A stretch of 64,000 nucleotides of DNA from Erysipelotrichales bacterium. Lineage in GTDB: Bacteria > Bacillota_I > Bacilli_A > Erysipelotrichales > Erysipelotrichaceae. The first letter of the stretch is position 1; each line of letters starts with the position of its first letter. Shown here in pieces: positions 53,413-62,427 of the stretch. The notes beneath the pieces were generated by a model. That model was not told where the DNA came from. It was given only the letters and a program-made list of their open reading frames with translations, and did no database searches. The position numbers and the translations under genes were made by a program. The stretch spans positions 25,984 to 89,983 of the forward strand of contig CAJTIT010000009.1 in assembly GCA_910576345.1 (NCBI GenBank), given 5' to 3'.

Positions 53413-53706
53413 TTATTTCATGAATACAATCATCAACAATACAATTATAAGTGGTGCTTCTAAAAAAAACATTTCTTTCCATAAAATAGGGTCGCTTTTC
53501 ATTTTCTGCTTATTCTCAAGAAATATACCATGATCCATATTTCTTGGCACATAAAAGATATTGCAGCAAAACAGAAATATAATGGCAACCAATAGAACAT
53601 CGCCAATCATAACCACATTCTTATCTACCATATTTGTCATACATAAGATACAGATTGCCAATACAGTTAACAGATAAATCGAATAAGCGATTTTTATTTT
53701 TTTCAT
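53413..53706 (-). CDS. Small membrane protein of unknown function
   Basis: A 97-residue protein with three hydrophobic segments (IAYSIYLLTVLAICILCM, VVMIGDVLLVAIIFLFCC, and APLIIVLLMIVF). A polar loop (NKQKMKSDPILWKEM) separates the second and third. It has SD GGAGAA and lies between the two-component system and the LCP gene on the same strand. No family recognised. Confidence 0.6.
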   Translation of the reverse strand: MKKIKIAYSIYLLTVLAICILCMTNMVDKNVVMIGDVLLVAIIFLFCCNIFYVPRNMDHGIFLENKQKMKSDPILWKEMFFLEAPLIIVLLMIVFMK

Positions 53707-53932
53707 GTCGTTTTCTCCTAACTATGTTTAGTTTTTTCTAACAACATTCTATCATAAACATCATATAAATAACAATATCTAATTAATATTCACTAACCGA
53801 TTTTCATACTCATCAATGCAATTATGCAAAGTTTACTTTAAAATAGTGTTTCAAAAACATGATGATCTATTTCAAGTTTCACAAGAAATCATGAATACTG
53901 TTATTTAGACGATCATTTTATGCATTTCGCTA
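53707..53932. other. Intergenic region, no feature supported
   Basis: AT-rich gap between the histidine kinase and the small membrane protein. No gene or clear terminator was found. Confidence 0.4.
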
Positions 53933-55396
53933 TTACGCTTTTTCAATAGGAAGTTCCAACCAAAATGTTGTTCCTTCTCCAATCGTACTTTCTACGCCAT
54001 AATGTGCATGATGCAGTTCCAAAATGCTTTTTACAATACTTAAACCTAGACCGGTTCCCACATGGGCACGTACATGATGCTGTTTCGTCTTATAGTATCG
54101 ATCCCATACATATGGCAATTCTTCTTTTGCGATACCTTGTCCATGGTCTTGAATCTCGATTCTTACATTTCCATTTACTTCCGTTTGCCGTATGATAATT
54201 TTTTTATCTTCTCCGCAATAATGTATGGCATTGTTGATCAGATTATAAAGCACTTGATTCAGTTTCACTTCATCGCCTTTGACTATATAAGAATCTTCAC
54301 TTGCAAATACAAATTGATATTCCTTCATTTCCAACATTTTTTGATAGCGATGAATGAGTGCGCGTATCATTTCACTAAGCGGACAGCTTGTCCATTTGAT
54401 TTCCTGCATACCTGCTTGTAATTTTGATAGATCCAAAAGATCATTTACGAGTTGACTCAATCGTTTTGTTTCATCCACAATGACCTGCACATTCTTTGAT
54501 GTGTTCTCACCTGGAATATCACGCATCATTTCTCCATATCCGGCAATCATTGTAAGTGGTGTTCTTAAATCATGACTGATATTGGCGATTAACTCCTTTT
54601 GATAGGCGGCAGTTTTGTTTAATTCTGAAGCTGCATAGTGAAGTGTATCGCTTAATTCTTTAATTTCCAAATAACCATTTTCTTGAAAACATACGTCGTA
54701 ATTTCCATTTGCGAGCTGTTTTGCACTTTCATTGATACGAATGATCGGTTTGGCGATTTTTTTTGACAGCACATACGCCAACAACATTGCTGCCATCATT
54801 AACAAAACGGTAATTATCATTAATTGGGTACGAATTGTTTCCACTGTTGCATCCACAGGGGTGATTTGTGCATTGACCAACACAATAAAAGAATCATCGT
54901 CTTGTTTCAAAACACTGGCATAGGTTATATTTTGTATTCGTTTTGGCTGATCAGGCATATCGATATCTTTATTAAGAAAATCTTCTTCCCATCGCAGCTG
55001 ATTTTCATTTGTCGTAATCAGCCGTGAAATCGTTTTTCCTTCTTCTATTGCTTGATCATACAAAGCATTGATTTCTTCCTGGTTCATTTTATCAATCATA
55101 CATTTGGGATCACGGCGGTTACTTGTATAAAGTTCTTGTCCGTTTTGATTTCTAATTACCACGCACAACTCATTTTTTTTGGCAATTTCATCAATTTCAT
55201 GAAAATCACTCTCAGTTTTTATTGATGTATTGATTGTATTAGCGGCTGTTTTTACTGCATTTGTCTTAATGGTACGATAAAACTTATCCAAAAACTGTAC
55301 TTGAAACAACCACAACAAGGAAACCATCATCACTGCGAAAAACAAAAATGCAAAAAACAATTTTGTTTTTATACTGTTATTTGATCGCTGTTTCAA
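53933..55396 (-). CDS. Sensor histidine kinase (PhoR/WalK-like)
   Basis: A 487-residue kinase with TM1 (about 12-32), an extracytoplasmic sensor domain (about 33-185), TM2 (about 190-212) and a HAMP domain (SKKIAKPIIRINESAKQLAN). The H-box is LIANISHDLRTPLTMIAGYG, the N-box LYNLINNAIHYCGEDK and the G-box VGTGLGLSIVKSILELHHA. The signal is unknown. It overlaps the response-regulator gene by 20 bp, and together they form one operon. This is a host-type gene (AT-rich, unlike the mobile-block kinase). Confidence 0.92.
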   Translation of the reverse strand: MKQRSNNSIKTKLFFAFLFFAVMMVSLLWLFQVQFLDKFYRTIKTNAVKTAANTINTSIKTESDFHEIDEIAKKNELCVVIRNQNGQELYTSNRRDPKCMIDKMNQEEINALYDQAIEEGKTISRLITTNENQLRWEEDFLNKDIDMPDQPKRIQNITYASVLKQDDDSFIVLVNAQITPVDATVETIRTQLMIITVLLMMAAMLLAYVLSKKIAKPIIRINESAKQLANGNYDVCFQENGYLEIKELSDTLHYAASELNKTAAYQKELIANISHDLRTPLTMIAGYGEMMRDIPGENTSKNVQVIVDETKRLSQLVNDLLDLSKLQAGMQEIKWTSCPLSEMIRALIHRYQKMLEMKEYQFVFASEDSYIVKGDEVKLNQVLYNLINNAIHYCGEDKKIIIRQTEVNGNVRIEIQDHGQGIAKEELPYVWDRYYKTKQHHVRAHVGTGLGLSIVKSILELHHAHYGVESTIGEGTTFWLELPIEKA

Positions 55397-56057
55397 AACG
55401 ATACCCCATTCCTCTTACCGTCACAATCATGACACTGTATTCTCTTAAGCATTTTCGTAAAAGTTTGATGTGGGTATCCAAGGTACGGTCATCACCAATA
55501 AAATCGTATCCCCACACATCTTGAATCAACTGTTCACGACTTAATGCAATATCTTTGTTTTTAATGAAATATGCGAGCAAAGCATATTCTTTTGGGGTCA
55601 TTTCAATGCGCTCATTTTCAATATAAACAAGTCTTGCGCTGAAGTCGACTTTCAATGCATTATAGCGAAATACAGATGAATCTTGCGGTTTTACCGTTTG
55701 AACCCGTTTCAAGACTGCCTGAATACGCATCATCAATTCTTTTGGTGAAAAAGGTTTTACGACATAATCATCCACACCAATTTCAAATCCGTGAATCTTA
55801 TCGTATTCTTCTCCTCTTGCGGACAACATGATGACAGGAACATCTTGTTCTTCCTTGATTTTTTTACAAGCGCTAAATCCATCTAGATTGGGCATCATTA
55901 CATCCATAATGATTAAATCAAATGTATTTGTCTGACACTGCTTGATCGCCTCCATACCATCTTCTGCTTCTTTGCATGTGTGTCCTTCAAATTCTGCATA
56001 TTTGTGAATCATGGATCGAATGCGCTGTTCATCATCCACTATCAGTAATTTGCTCAT
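55377..56057 (-). CDS. OmpR/PhoB-family response regulator
   Basis: A 226-residue regulator: receiver domain with acidic VDDEQRI, phospho-acceptor in LIIMDVMMPNLDGF and Lys in DDYVVKPFSPKEL, then a winged-helix DNA-binding domain (ERIEMTPKEYALLAYFIKNK to VRGMGYRFE). The start at MSKLLIVDDE is preferred for its SD GAGGTGAG; a five-residue longer reading exists. Tandem TATAAT-like boxes lie just upstream. Targets are unknown. Confidence 0.93.
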   Translation of the reverse strand: MSKLLIVDDEQRIRSMIHKYAEFEGHTCKEAEDGMEAIKQCQTNTFDLIIMDVMMPNLDGFSACKKIKEEQDVPVIMLSARGEEYDKIHGFEIGVDDYVVKPFSPKELMMRIQAVLKRVQTVKPQDSSVFRYNALKVDFSARLVYIENERIEMTPKEYALLAYFIKNKDIALSREQLIQDVWGYDFIGDDRTLDTHIKLLRKCLREYSVMIVTVRGMGYRFETAIK

Positions 56058-56303
56058 ATTCTCACCTCTCATATTATATCCATATTATACAATATTGGAT
56101 GCTTAAGCGTGTGAACAATATGTGAAATTTCCATGTATCAGAAAGTTTTCTGTTATACAAAGATATGTCAAAATTCTGATGAAAAGACAATATATGATTT
56201 ACCTCTCTCACAAAAATGGATGATGTTATCGGGTATAAAAAAAGCGTTAGCAATTATTAAAATCAAATGGGTCAGTAAATATTATCATGCTATCATCCTT
56301 ACA

Positions 56304-56341
56304 CAAAAAAATAGGCATATACTTATATGCATACGCCTATT
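56304..56341 (-). terminator. Terminator of asnS
   Basis: AATAGGC (56310-56316) and GCCTATT (56335-56341), with inner CATAT/ATATG pairing. On the minus strand a long U-run follows, 12 bp after the stop. Confidence 0.85.
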
Positions 56342-56352
56342 ACTATTCAATA

Positions 56353-57738
56353 TTAGAAAATCAGATTTCTTGGTGTGCGTGGGAATGGCTCCACATCACG
56401 TATATTCGTCATGCCGCTGAGATACATCAAGAATCGATCAAATCCCAAACCAAAACCTGCGTGTTTACAACCGCCGAAACGACGAAGATCCATATACCAC
56501 TCCAGATGTTCTTTTGCCATACCCATTTCTTCCATGCGTTTTGCCAAAACATCGTAACGTTCTTCTCTTTGACTGCCACCCACAAGTTCACCAACACCAG
56601 GCACAAGAAGATCGCATGCCGCTACTGTTTTTCCATCATCATTGATACGCATATAAAATGCCTTAATATCCTTTGGATAATCAATTAAGAAAACCGGCCC
56701 ATGCACCACCTGTTCGCAAATATAACGTTCATGTTCACTTTGCAAGTCCATTCCCCATTCAATATGATTGTTTTCAAATTTATGATCTGCCTTTTTCAAA
56801 ATTTCAATCGCTTCCGTATATGTCATACGCTTAAACTCACTGTCATGCACTGCCTTGATTCGTTTCACACATTCTTTATCTATCATCTTTTCAAAGAACG
56901 CCATTTCTTCCGGTGCGTTTTCAAGCACATACTCGATGCAATATTTTATCATATCTTCAATCAGATCCATGTCATCATCCAAATCCGCAAATGCAATTTC
57001 CGGTTCAATCATCCAGAACTCACTCGCATGTCTGGTTGTATTGGAATTCTCGGCGCGGAACGTTGGACCAAACGTATAGACATCACGAAACGCCATCGCA
57101 AACGCTTCCACATGAAGCTGTCCCGATACAGTTAAAGATGCATGCTTACCAAAGAAATCCTCCTCATAAGCGCCATCCTCTCTAGTCGTTACCGTAAAAC
57201 ACTCACCGGCGCCTTCCGCATCATTGCCGGTAATGATCGGTGTATGCACATACACAAATCCTTGGTTTTGAAAAAACTCATGAATAGCCATCGATAAAAC
57301 AGAGCGAAGACGGAAAATCGCATAAAAGCTGTTTGCGCGTGGACGAAGATGTGGAATTTCACGCATAAATTCAAAACTGTGACGCTTTTTTTGCAATGGA
57401 TAATCACTATCGCACAGACCCTCCACAGTGACTTCCGTTACCGCAATCTCAAAAGGCTGTTTACCCTCCGGCGTATATACAAATTTACCAACAACGCTGA
57501 TTGCTGTACCTGTCGTGTACTTCTCCACTTCATTAAAATTGCTCAGCGCAGAATCATACACCAGCTGCACATTGCGAAAATACGTCCCATCATTTAATTC
57601 AATAAAACCCAGTTTCCCACTCGAACGATTGGTACGAATCCACCCCTGCAGCTGCACAAACTCCAAACCATCCAATTCCACTTGATTTTTTGCAAATACG
57701 ATTTCAAACAATTCTCTTACTGTCATAAACTCAAACAT
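56353..57738 (-). CDS. asnS: Asparaginyl-tRNA synthetase
   Basis: A 461-residue class IIb synthetase. The N-terminal OB-fold binds the anticodon ([20 protein letters not shown]), motif 2 is [20 protein letters not shown] and motif 3 is [16 protein letters not shown]. It charges tRNA-Asn with asparagine. SD AGGAGG precedes the first ATG. Expression is governed by the T-box leader just upstream. Length and all motifs are normal. Confidence 0.96.
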   Translation of the reverse strand: MFEFMTVRELFEIVFAKNQVELDGLEFVQLQGWIRTNRSSGKLGFIELNDGTYFRNVQLVYDSALSNFNEVEKYTTGTAISVVGKFVYTPEGKQPFEIAVTEVTVEGLCDSDYPLQKKRHSFEFMREIPHLRPRANSFYAIFRLRSVLSMAIHEFFQNQGFVYVHTPIITGNDAEGAGECFTVTTREDGAYEEDFFGKHASLTVSGQLHVEAFAMAFRDVYTFGPTFRAENSNTTRHASEFWMIEPEIAFADLDDDMDLIEDMIKYCIEYVLENAPEEMAFFEKMIDKECVKRIKAVHDSEFKRMTYTEAIEILKKADHKFENNHIEWGMDLQSEHERYICEQVVHGPVFLIDYPKDIKAFYMRINDDGKTVAACDLLVPGVGELVGGSQREERYDVLAKRMEEMGMAKEHLEWYMDLRRFGGCKHAGFGLGFDRFLMYLSGMTNIRDVEPFPRTPRNLIF

Positions 57739-57759
57739 ATTGTGCTTCCTCCTTTGAAT

Positions 57760-57980
57760 AAAAAAAACGTTCCCTTATTCAGGAACGTAAACATTACGCG
57801 GTGCCATCCTGATTCGCAAGGCAATCCATGCCTACACGCATCTTGATTTTTCAAACGCTTTTTTATAACGCATCTGCCATGCGGGATCGTCTACTCCACA
57901 TTTCTCCGATCCAACTCCACAGGTGTTCTCCACCATCGTTGCGGTCTACCTTTCACCAACTGTAAACTCGCTTTTTACGC
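57760..57980 (-). ncRNA. T-box leader of asnS
   Basis: The minus strand contains the T-box core AGGATGGCACCGCG (57797-57810), which base-pairs the uncharged tRNA acceptor end. A terminator hairpin follows: ACGTTCC/GGAACGT with a run of nine Us, 57760-57789. Upstream a long stem I carries GAGAACACC, and its AAC (57925-57927) is the likely specifier codon for asparagine, agreeing with the gene. When tRNA-Asn is uncharged, the T-box bulge pairs with its end and an antiterminator replaces the terminator. Confidence 0.9.
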
Positions 57981-58001
57981 CACAAATGATTTCGTCCTGC
58001 T

Positions 58002-58631
58002 TCACTGTTTTGTCGTCAAAGAGTTCGTTTCAAACACAAGCTCCTGTATAGATGATACCACATCTACCGTCTTTAACGCAACCCCTTTTGGTACTTGAAT
58101 ATGTTCATGTGTAAAATCCACCAAACCTACGATGCCGCAGTTGATCAAACGATTGACCGTCTGTTGGATATCATCCGAAATTGCCAAAATCGCGATACGA
58201 CAACCTATTGGAATTCGCTCCTCCAATTCATCCATATCATAAACCGGAATACCGAAACGCACACCTTGACGATCCGGATTGATATCAAATGCACAGGCAA
58301 TTTCTCCCACCACATAATCCCATTTATTATACTTCATCAAAGCCCTTCCCATATTGCCGGCGCCCACCAAGATGATTTTTTCCTCAAAATCCATGCCCAA
58401 CTGCGCATTAAAAATCTCAATCAATTTGTCGATTTCATAACCAAATCCTTGTTTTCCCAAACTTCCCAAGAATGAAAAATCTCTACGAATGGTCGTTGGT
58501 TCGATATTGACAACATCTGCCAACTCTTTCGACATCATGCGCTCTACTCCATTTTTCTTTAACTTGCGAAGTGCTTTTAAATACACCGGATAACGCTGTA
58601 ATGTCGCCTTCGGCACATTTTTATTTGCCAT
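58002..58631 (-). CDS. rex: Redox-sensing transcriptional repressor Rex
   Basis: A 209-residue protein: N-terminal winged helix (KATLQRYPVYLKALRKLKKN, then VVNIEPTTIRRDFSFLGSLG) and a Rossmann domain with ILVGAGNMGRALMKY, then a C-terminal swapped helix. Rex binds NADH/NAD+ and represses fermentation and anaerobic genes when NADH is low. The ATG at 58631 is chosen for the GGTGA before it; an ATG three codons upstream is possible. It has its own promoter behind the tsa operon. Confidence 0.95.
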   Translation of the reverse strand: MANKNVPKATLQRYPVYLKALRKLKKNGVERMMSKELADVVNIEPTTIRRDFSFLGSLGKQGFGYEIDKLIEIFNAQLGMDFEEKIILVGAGNMGRALMKYNKWDYVVGEIACAFDINPDRQGVRFGIPVYDMDELEERIPIGCRIAILAISDDIQQTVNRLINCGIVGLVDFTHEHIQVPKGVALKTVDVVSSIQELVFETNSLTTKQ

Positions 58632-58648
58632 GTTCATCACCGAATCCC

Positions 58649-58677
58649 ATTATAACACAACTCCGTTTATATGTGAA
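58649..58677 (-). promoter_or_regulatory. Promoter of rex
   Basis: Minus-strand TTCACA (58672-58677), 17 bp, TATAAT (58649-58654), lying in the gap after the tsaD stop. No clear Rex operator palindrome was seen. Confidence 0.6.
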
Positions 58678-58690
58678 TAATTTATCTTTT

Positions 58691-59704
58691 TTAACTTTCC
58701 AACTCATAACCTGCATCCGCTGTCAGTGAAAAATCTGCGCGTACACCATGACGATATGCCACACTGCCTGCGACAGCAATCATGGCCGCATTATCCGTAC
58801 AACACGCTAGCGGAGGTATCACACAAACCGTGTCAGGAAATTTAGGCGCAACAAATTCTGTGATCTGCTTTCTCAAACCACTGTTAGCCGCAACGCCACC
58901 TGCCACCACAAACATTTTCGGATGATTTGCCTGTAAAGCCAACAACGTATGCTCCATCAAAATGTCAATCGCCGTCTTTTGAAAAGAAGCTGCCAAATCC
59001 GCCGGTTCAAATGTCTCTTGTTTTCGCTCCATGCGTGATACAAACTGCAAAACGGAACTTTTCAAACCGCTGAAAGAGAAATTCATCGCATCCTCAGTTT
59101 TTGGCTTTGCCAATGTGTAGATAGGTTTTCCTTTTGACGCCAAACGATCGATATATACACCACCTGGATATGGCAATCTTAAAACACGCCCTACCTTATC
59201 AAAAGCCTCGCCAATCGCATCATCTTGTGTAGTGCCCAAAACTTCAAAACTCCACTCATCCTTCATCAGCACCAGTTCCGTATGACCGCCGCTGACCACC
59301 AAGGCAAGTAAAGGAAACTCCAATTTTTTCACAAGTGCGTTCGCATAAATATGACCTGCAATATGATGCACCGGAATAAGCGGTTTATGAAATGCCCATG
59401 CCAGTGTCTTTGCGGCTTGAATTCCCACATGAAGACTGCCAATCAACCCAGGTCCTTTCGTAACCGCTATCGCATCTATGTCTTCCATGGTAAGATTTGC
59501 TTGTACAAGTGCTTCTTGAATTACCACAGAAATATTCTCCACATGAATACGACTCGCAACCTCCGGCACAACGCCGCCATATCGTTTATGCACATCAATC
59601 TGCGTCGCAACGACATTTGCCAGCACTTCTGTATCATTCTGCACGATCGCAGTGGCTGTTTCGTCACAACTTGATTCGATTGCCAAAATTTTGACCTGTT
59701 TCAT
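58691..59704 (-). CDS. tsaD: tRNA threonylcarbamoyladenosine transferase TsaD
   Basis: A 337-residue ASKHA-fold protein that transfers the threonylcarbamoyl group to A37 of ANN-decoding tRNAs, together with TsaB and TsaE. It opens ILAIESSCDETATAIVQND, has the metal ligands HHIAGHIYANAL, the loop VVSGGHTELVLM and a C-terminal Asp in CCTDNAAMIA. Normal length. It is the last gene of the tsaE-tsaB-rimI-tsaD run and overlaps rimI by 4 bp. Confidence 0.96.
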   Translation of the reverse strand: MKQVKILAIESSCDETATAIVQNDTEVLANVVATQIDVHKRYGGVVPEVASRIHVENISVVIQEALVQANLTMEDIDAIAVTKGPGLIGSLHVGIQAAKTLAWAFHKPLIPVHHIAGHIYANALVKKLEFPLLALVVSGGHTELVLMKDEWSFEVLGTTQDDAIGEAFDKVGRVLRLPYPGGVYIDRLASKGKPIYTLAKPKTEDAMNFSFSGLKSSVLQFVSRMERKQETFEPADLAASFQKTAIDILMEHTLLALQANHPKMFVVAGGVAANSGLRKQITEFVAPKFPDTVCVIPPLACCTDNAAMIAVAGSVAYRHGVRADFSLTADAGYELES

Positions 59705-60147
59705 TGATAATTCCCTCCTAACGGTTTGATCATCAGATAAGCATCTTCACCATCCGCATAATAACCTTTCCGTTTTGTCACTTCCATAAAGCCATTGTTT
59801 TCATATAAACAAATGGCGGGTTGATTATGTTCACGCACTTCCAATGAAATTGTTTCACACATTGCCTTTTCACAATGATCGATACATGCATAAAGCAATT
59901 TTTGCGCAATGCCTTTTCGCTGTGCATCTTTACATACGGCGATTTTTGATAACTGAGCTGTTTCAAATGTGATCCAATAATCAATATACCCTAAGATTTT
60001 GCCATCTTCCTCATACACATCCAAATGCGCATATGCATTTTCAAAACATTCATAATGAAACTGTTCTTCGCTCCATGGATTCGTGAACAATGTGTTTTCA
60101 ATATCGGCGACCACCGTAAGATCTTTCGCTACCATTTTGCGAATCAT
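59701..60147 (-). CDS. rimI: Ribosomal protein alanine N-acetyltransferase RimI
   Basis: A 148-residue GNAT protein: FTNPWSEEQFHYECFENAYA near the start, the acetyl-CoA loop VCKDAQRKGIAQKLLYACID, and EVREHNQPAICLYENNGFME typical of RimI. Acetylates the N-terminus of S18 in the best-studied case. Location between tsaB and tsaD with 4-bp overlaps is the classic arrangement. Confidence 0.92.
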   Translation of the reverse strand: MIRKMVAKDLTVVADIENTLFTNPWSEEQFHYECFENAYAHLDVYEEDGKILGYIDYWITFETAQLSKIAVCKDAQRKGIAQKLLYACIDHCEKAMCETISLEVREHNQPAICLYENNGFMEVTKRKGYYADGEDAYLMIKPLGGNYQ

Positions 60148-60749
60148 TTGTTCACCTGATAGGCATCCATATCTTTCAGATACCGCGGCGCCAGCGTATG
60201 AATCTGTTCTACTTTATGCGCAAAGGGGCGCAAGTTTAAAAAATGCTTGGCGAATGCGACTTTCATACTTGGCACATCGATCAAATCGCTATCACCGACA
60301 AGAGAAACCTTCTGTTTTTCTTTGATTTTGCGAATCTCATCCAATGTATAAATCTGTTCTTCACCTTGTAAGACCCCTTGATCGTATAATGCACAATATG
60401 CACGATTGCTTCTAGCATCCAACATCACGAATGTATTTGCCTCTATTCCTGCATACAACTGTAAGGTTGAAATGCAATACAACGGTTTGTTCAACGTCGT
60501 GCAAAAAACTTTGGCCGTTGCCATGGCAATGCGTACACCTGTATAACTTCCCGGACCGTCCGTAATTACGACCTCATCAATATCCTCACTTTGCCAACGC
60601 GCCTGTTCCATACATTTGATTAATTCCGGAAACAGCGATTCGCTTTGATGCTTCCAGCATTCCTTTTCCAATGACGCCTTGATTTCACCATCTTCCATCA
60701 ACACCAAAATCAAATGGCGATGGGCAGTATCCATACATAATGTTTTCAT
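60144..60749 (-). CDS. tsaB: tRNA threonylcarbamoyladenosine biosynthesis protein TsaB
   Basis: A 201-residue partner of TsaD. N-terminal MDTAHRHLILVLMEDGE and the highly characteristic VVITDGPGSYTGVRIAMATA identify it. It lacks the metal-site histidines of TsaD, as usual. 4-bp overlaps with tsaE and rimI indicate translational coupling. Confidence 0.94.
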   Translation of the reverse strand: MKTLCMDTAHRHLILVLMEDGEIKASLEKECWKHQSESLFPELIKCMEQARWQSEDIDEVVITDGPGSYTGVRIAMATAKVFCTTLNKPLYCISTLQLYAGIEANTFVMLDARSNRAYCALYDQGVLQGEEQIYTLDEIRKIKEKQKVSLVGDSDLIDVPSMKVAFAKHFLNLRPFAHKVEQIHTLAPRYLKDMDAYQVNK

Positions 60750-61204
60750 GCCAGATCCTCCAACAATTTCTTAAATGTTTCATCTTCTGTTTCAAATGAA
60801 AACAAACGCTTTTCTCCTTCTTTTTGAAAAATGGACAACTCTATGCGTTTTTTTGGTAATTGGCTCTTGATAAATTGCGGCCATTCCACAATACAAATCG
60901 CATTCTCTTCGAAACATTCTTCAAAGCCAAGATCCTGATTCATGCCTTCCATACGATATACATCCATATGATGCAGATTTCTTCCATCTGCCATTTGATA
61001 ACTTTTCAAAATTGTAAATGTAGGAGAATTGATGATTTTTTTTACGCCCAATGCTTTACCTAAATACTTGGTAAATGTGGTCTTGCCAGCGCCCAAATCA
61101 CCTTTACATACAATCAACGCCTGCTTGCCTTCCAATGCCTTGGCTAAATTTTCCGCCAACGCTTTTGTTTCTTCAAGAGAATCAATGTTCTTATCTATTT
61201 TCAT
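60746..61204 (-). CDS. tsaE: tRNA threonylcarbamoyladenosine biosynthesis ATPase TsaE
   Basis: A 152-residue P-loop ATPase with Walker A GDLGAGKTTF (about 35-44), NSPTFTILKSY and IVEWPQF, the standard TsaE blocks. It drives the TsaBD complex through catalytic cycles. It overlaps the upstream FemAB gene and tsaB by 4 bp each. Confidence 0.95.
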   Translation of the reverse strand: MKIDKNIDSLEETKALAENLAKALEGKQALIVCKGDLGAGKTTFTKYLGKALGVKKIINSPTFTILKSYQMADGRNLHHMDVYRMEGMNQDLGFEECFEENAICIVEWPQFIKSQLPKKRIELSIFQKEGEKRLFSFETEDETFKKLLEDLA

Positions 61205-62412
61205 GCATGTTTCCCTCGCTTTTTTCGCTCTAACAAATACATCAAAATCTTATACATCCACCTATGATGCAAAACCACAAACTCGCCTATATATTCATTG
61301 ATCACCGGATGAAAATTGGCCTTGAATTTCGTCAGTCCACCTTTAAGATCTCCTTCTATACCACCCATATTACAGGAATCACAGCCTTGTTCAAAACTCC
61401 ATTTCATACATGTATAAAACGTAAGATATGGCGCCATATAGCGTTTAAACGTATCATTCATTCCCGCATACAATAGTTCTGCCGTAGATCCAAATTTCAC
61501 ACAGAGTCCCCCGGCAACAGCGACTTCTTTTCCATGTATCTCTATGTTTTGCGACAATACACGCACTTCTCTTGTCAAAGAATCCATCTGCTCCTGCAAA
61601 GTAAAACGCTTCTTTTTGGCATGTTCCGGGCAGTTTTCCAAATCCAACTCTACTTGATTCAGCTTTTTCTTACATTCTTCATACAGCTGTTGTAAAGGCA
61701 GAATTGCCAAACATAAAAACGCATTATCTCCATACGCTTCCATCAGGTTCGTAAAATATGCCGCATCACGCAAGGAAATCTGTTTGCGCTCCTCTGTCGC
61801 ATGCATGACATGCGCAAACGCTTCTACGCCATCTATTCCATAACGTCGCATTTCGATTTTCTTTTTCTGCGCAATACTTAATGATTTCCTGCCGCTTTTC
61901 GTAAAACCTTGTTCAAAATCATCATTTAGAACTACATTCGCATGAAAACGAGGTTGAATCGTTTCATCAATATGTTTCGTAAATCCTTTGAATATTGCCC
62001 CATTTTGTTTTAAGTAAGAAAGAATCGTATCCATTGTTTCATAGCGTTCATCGTTCACTTCATCCAGCGTATAGTCGTTACAATGAATTGCAGGATCAAA
62101 CACCGTATAAATCGCATGATGGCGTTTCGCAAACGCCTTCCATTGAGAAAAGAAAAACGAAACCAGCTCCAGATTCTCATAATCAAGAATAGGGCCTCTT
62201 GGCATATATAAGATCGTAAATGACAAAGGAAGCGGTTTGATCAACACAAGTGCACTTGCTATTAATACATTGTTTTCCTTCACGCCAACAATTTTATGAT
62301 TCCAATTATCTTTGACCTTTGCCCATGCGCTGGACTGTAATAAATTACACAATGGATGCGATGATACAAATGCATCATGTTCCTTTGGATCAATCTGTTC
62401 TATAAACTCCAT
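61201..62412 (-). CDS. FemAB-family peptidoglycan bridge aminoacyltransferase 1
   Basis: A 403-residue protein of the FemABX/MurMN type: two GNAT-like lobes with a helical arm inserted (about 225-280; LPLQQLYEECKKKLNQVELD and heavily charged helices) that handles aminoacyl-tRNA. Family blocks are SSAWAKVKDNWNHKIVG, ILYMPRGPILDY and NMGGIEGDLKGGLTKFKANF. Such enzymes add the first or later amino acids of the interpeptide bridge onto lipid II. It overlaps tsaE by 4 bp. Which amino acid is added is unknown. Confidence 0.92.
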   Translation of the reverse strand: MEFIEQIDPKEHDAFVSSHPLCNLLQSSAWAKVKDNWNHKIVGVKENNVLIASALVLIKPLPLSFTILYMPRGPILDYENLELVSFFFSQWKAFAKRHHAIYTVFDPAIHCNDYTLDEVNDERYETMDTILSYLKQNGAIFKGFTKHIDETIQPRFHANVVLNDDFEQGFTKSGRKSLSIAQKKKIEMRRYGIDGVEAFAHVMHATEERKQISLRDAAYFTNLMEAYGDNAFLCLAILPLQQLYEECKKKLNQVELDLENCPEHAKKKRFTLQEQMDSLTREVRVLSQNIEIHGKEVAVAGGLCVKFGSTAELLYAGMNDTFKRYMAPYLTFYTCMKWSFEQGCDSCNMGGIEGDLKGGLTKFKANFHPVINEYIGEFVVLHHRWMYKILMYLLERKKRGKHA

Positions 62413-62427
62413 GATTCACCTACTCCT

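Noticed and set aside
56133..56688. Plus-strand frames between the response regulator and asnS
   Set aside because: They are shadows of asnS and of its terminator, without ribosome sites or family features.
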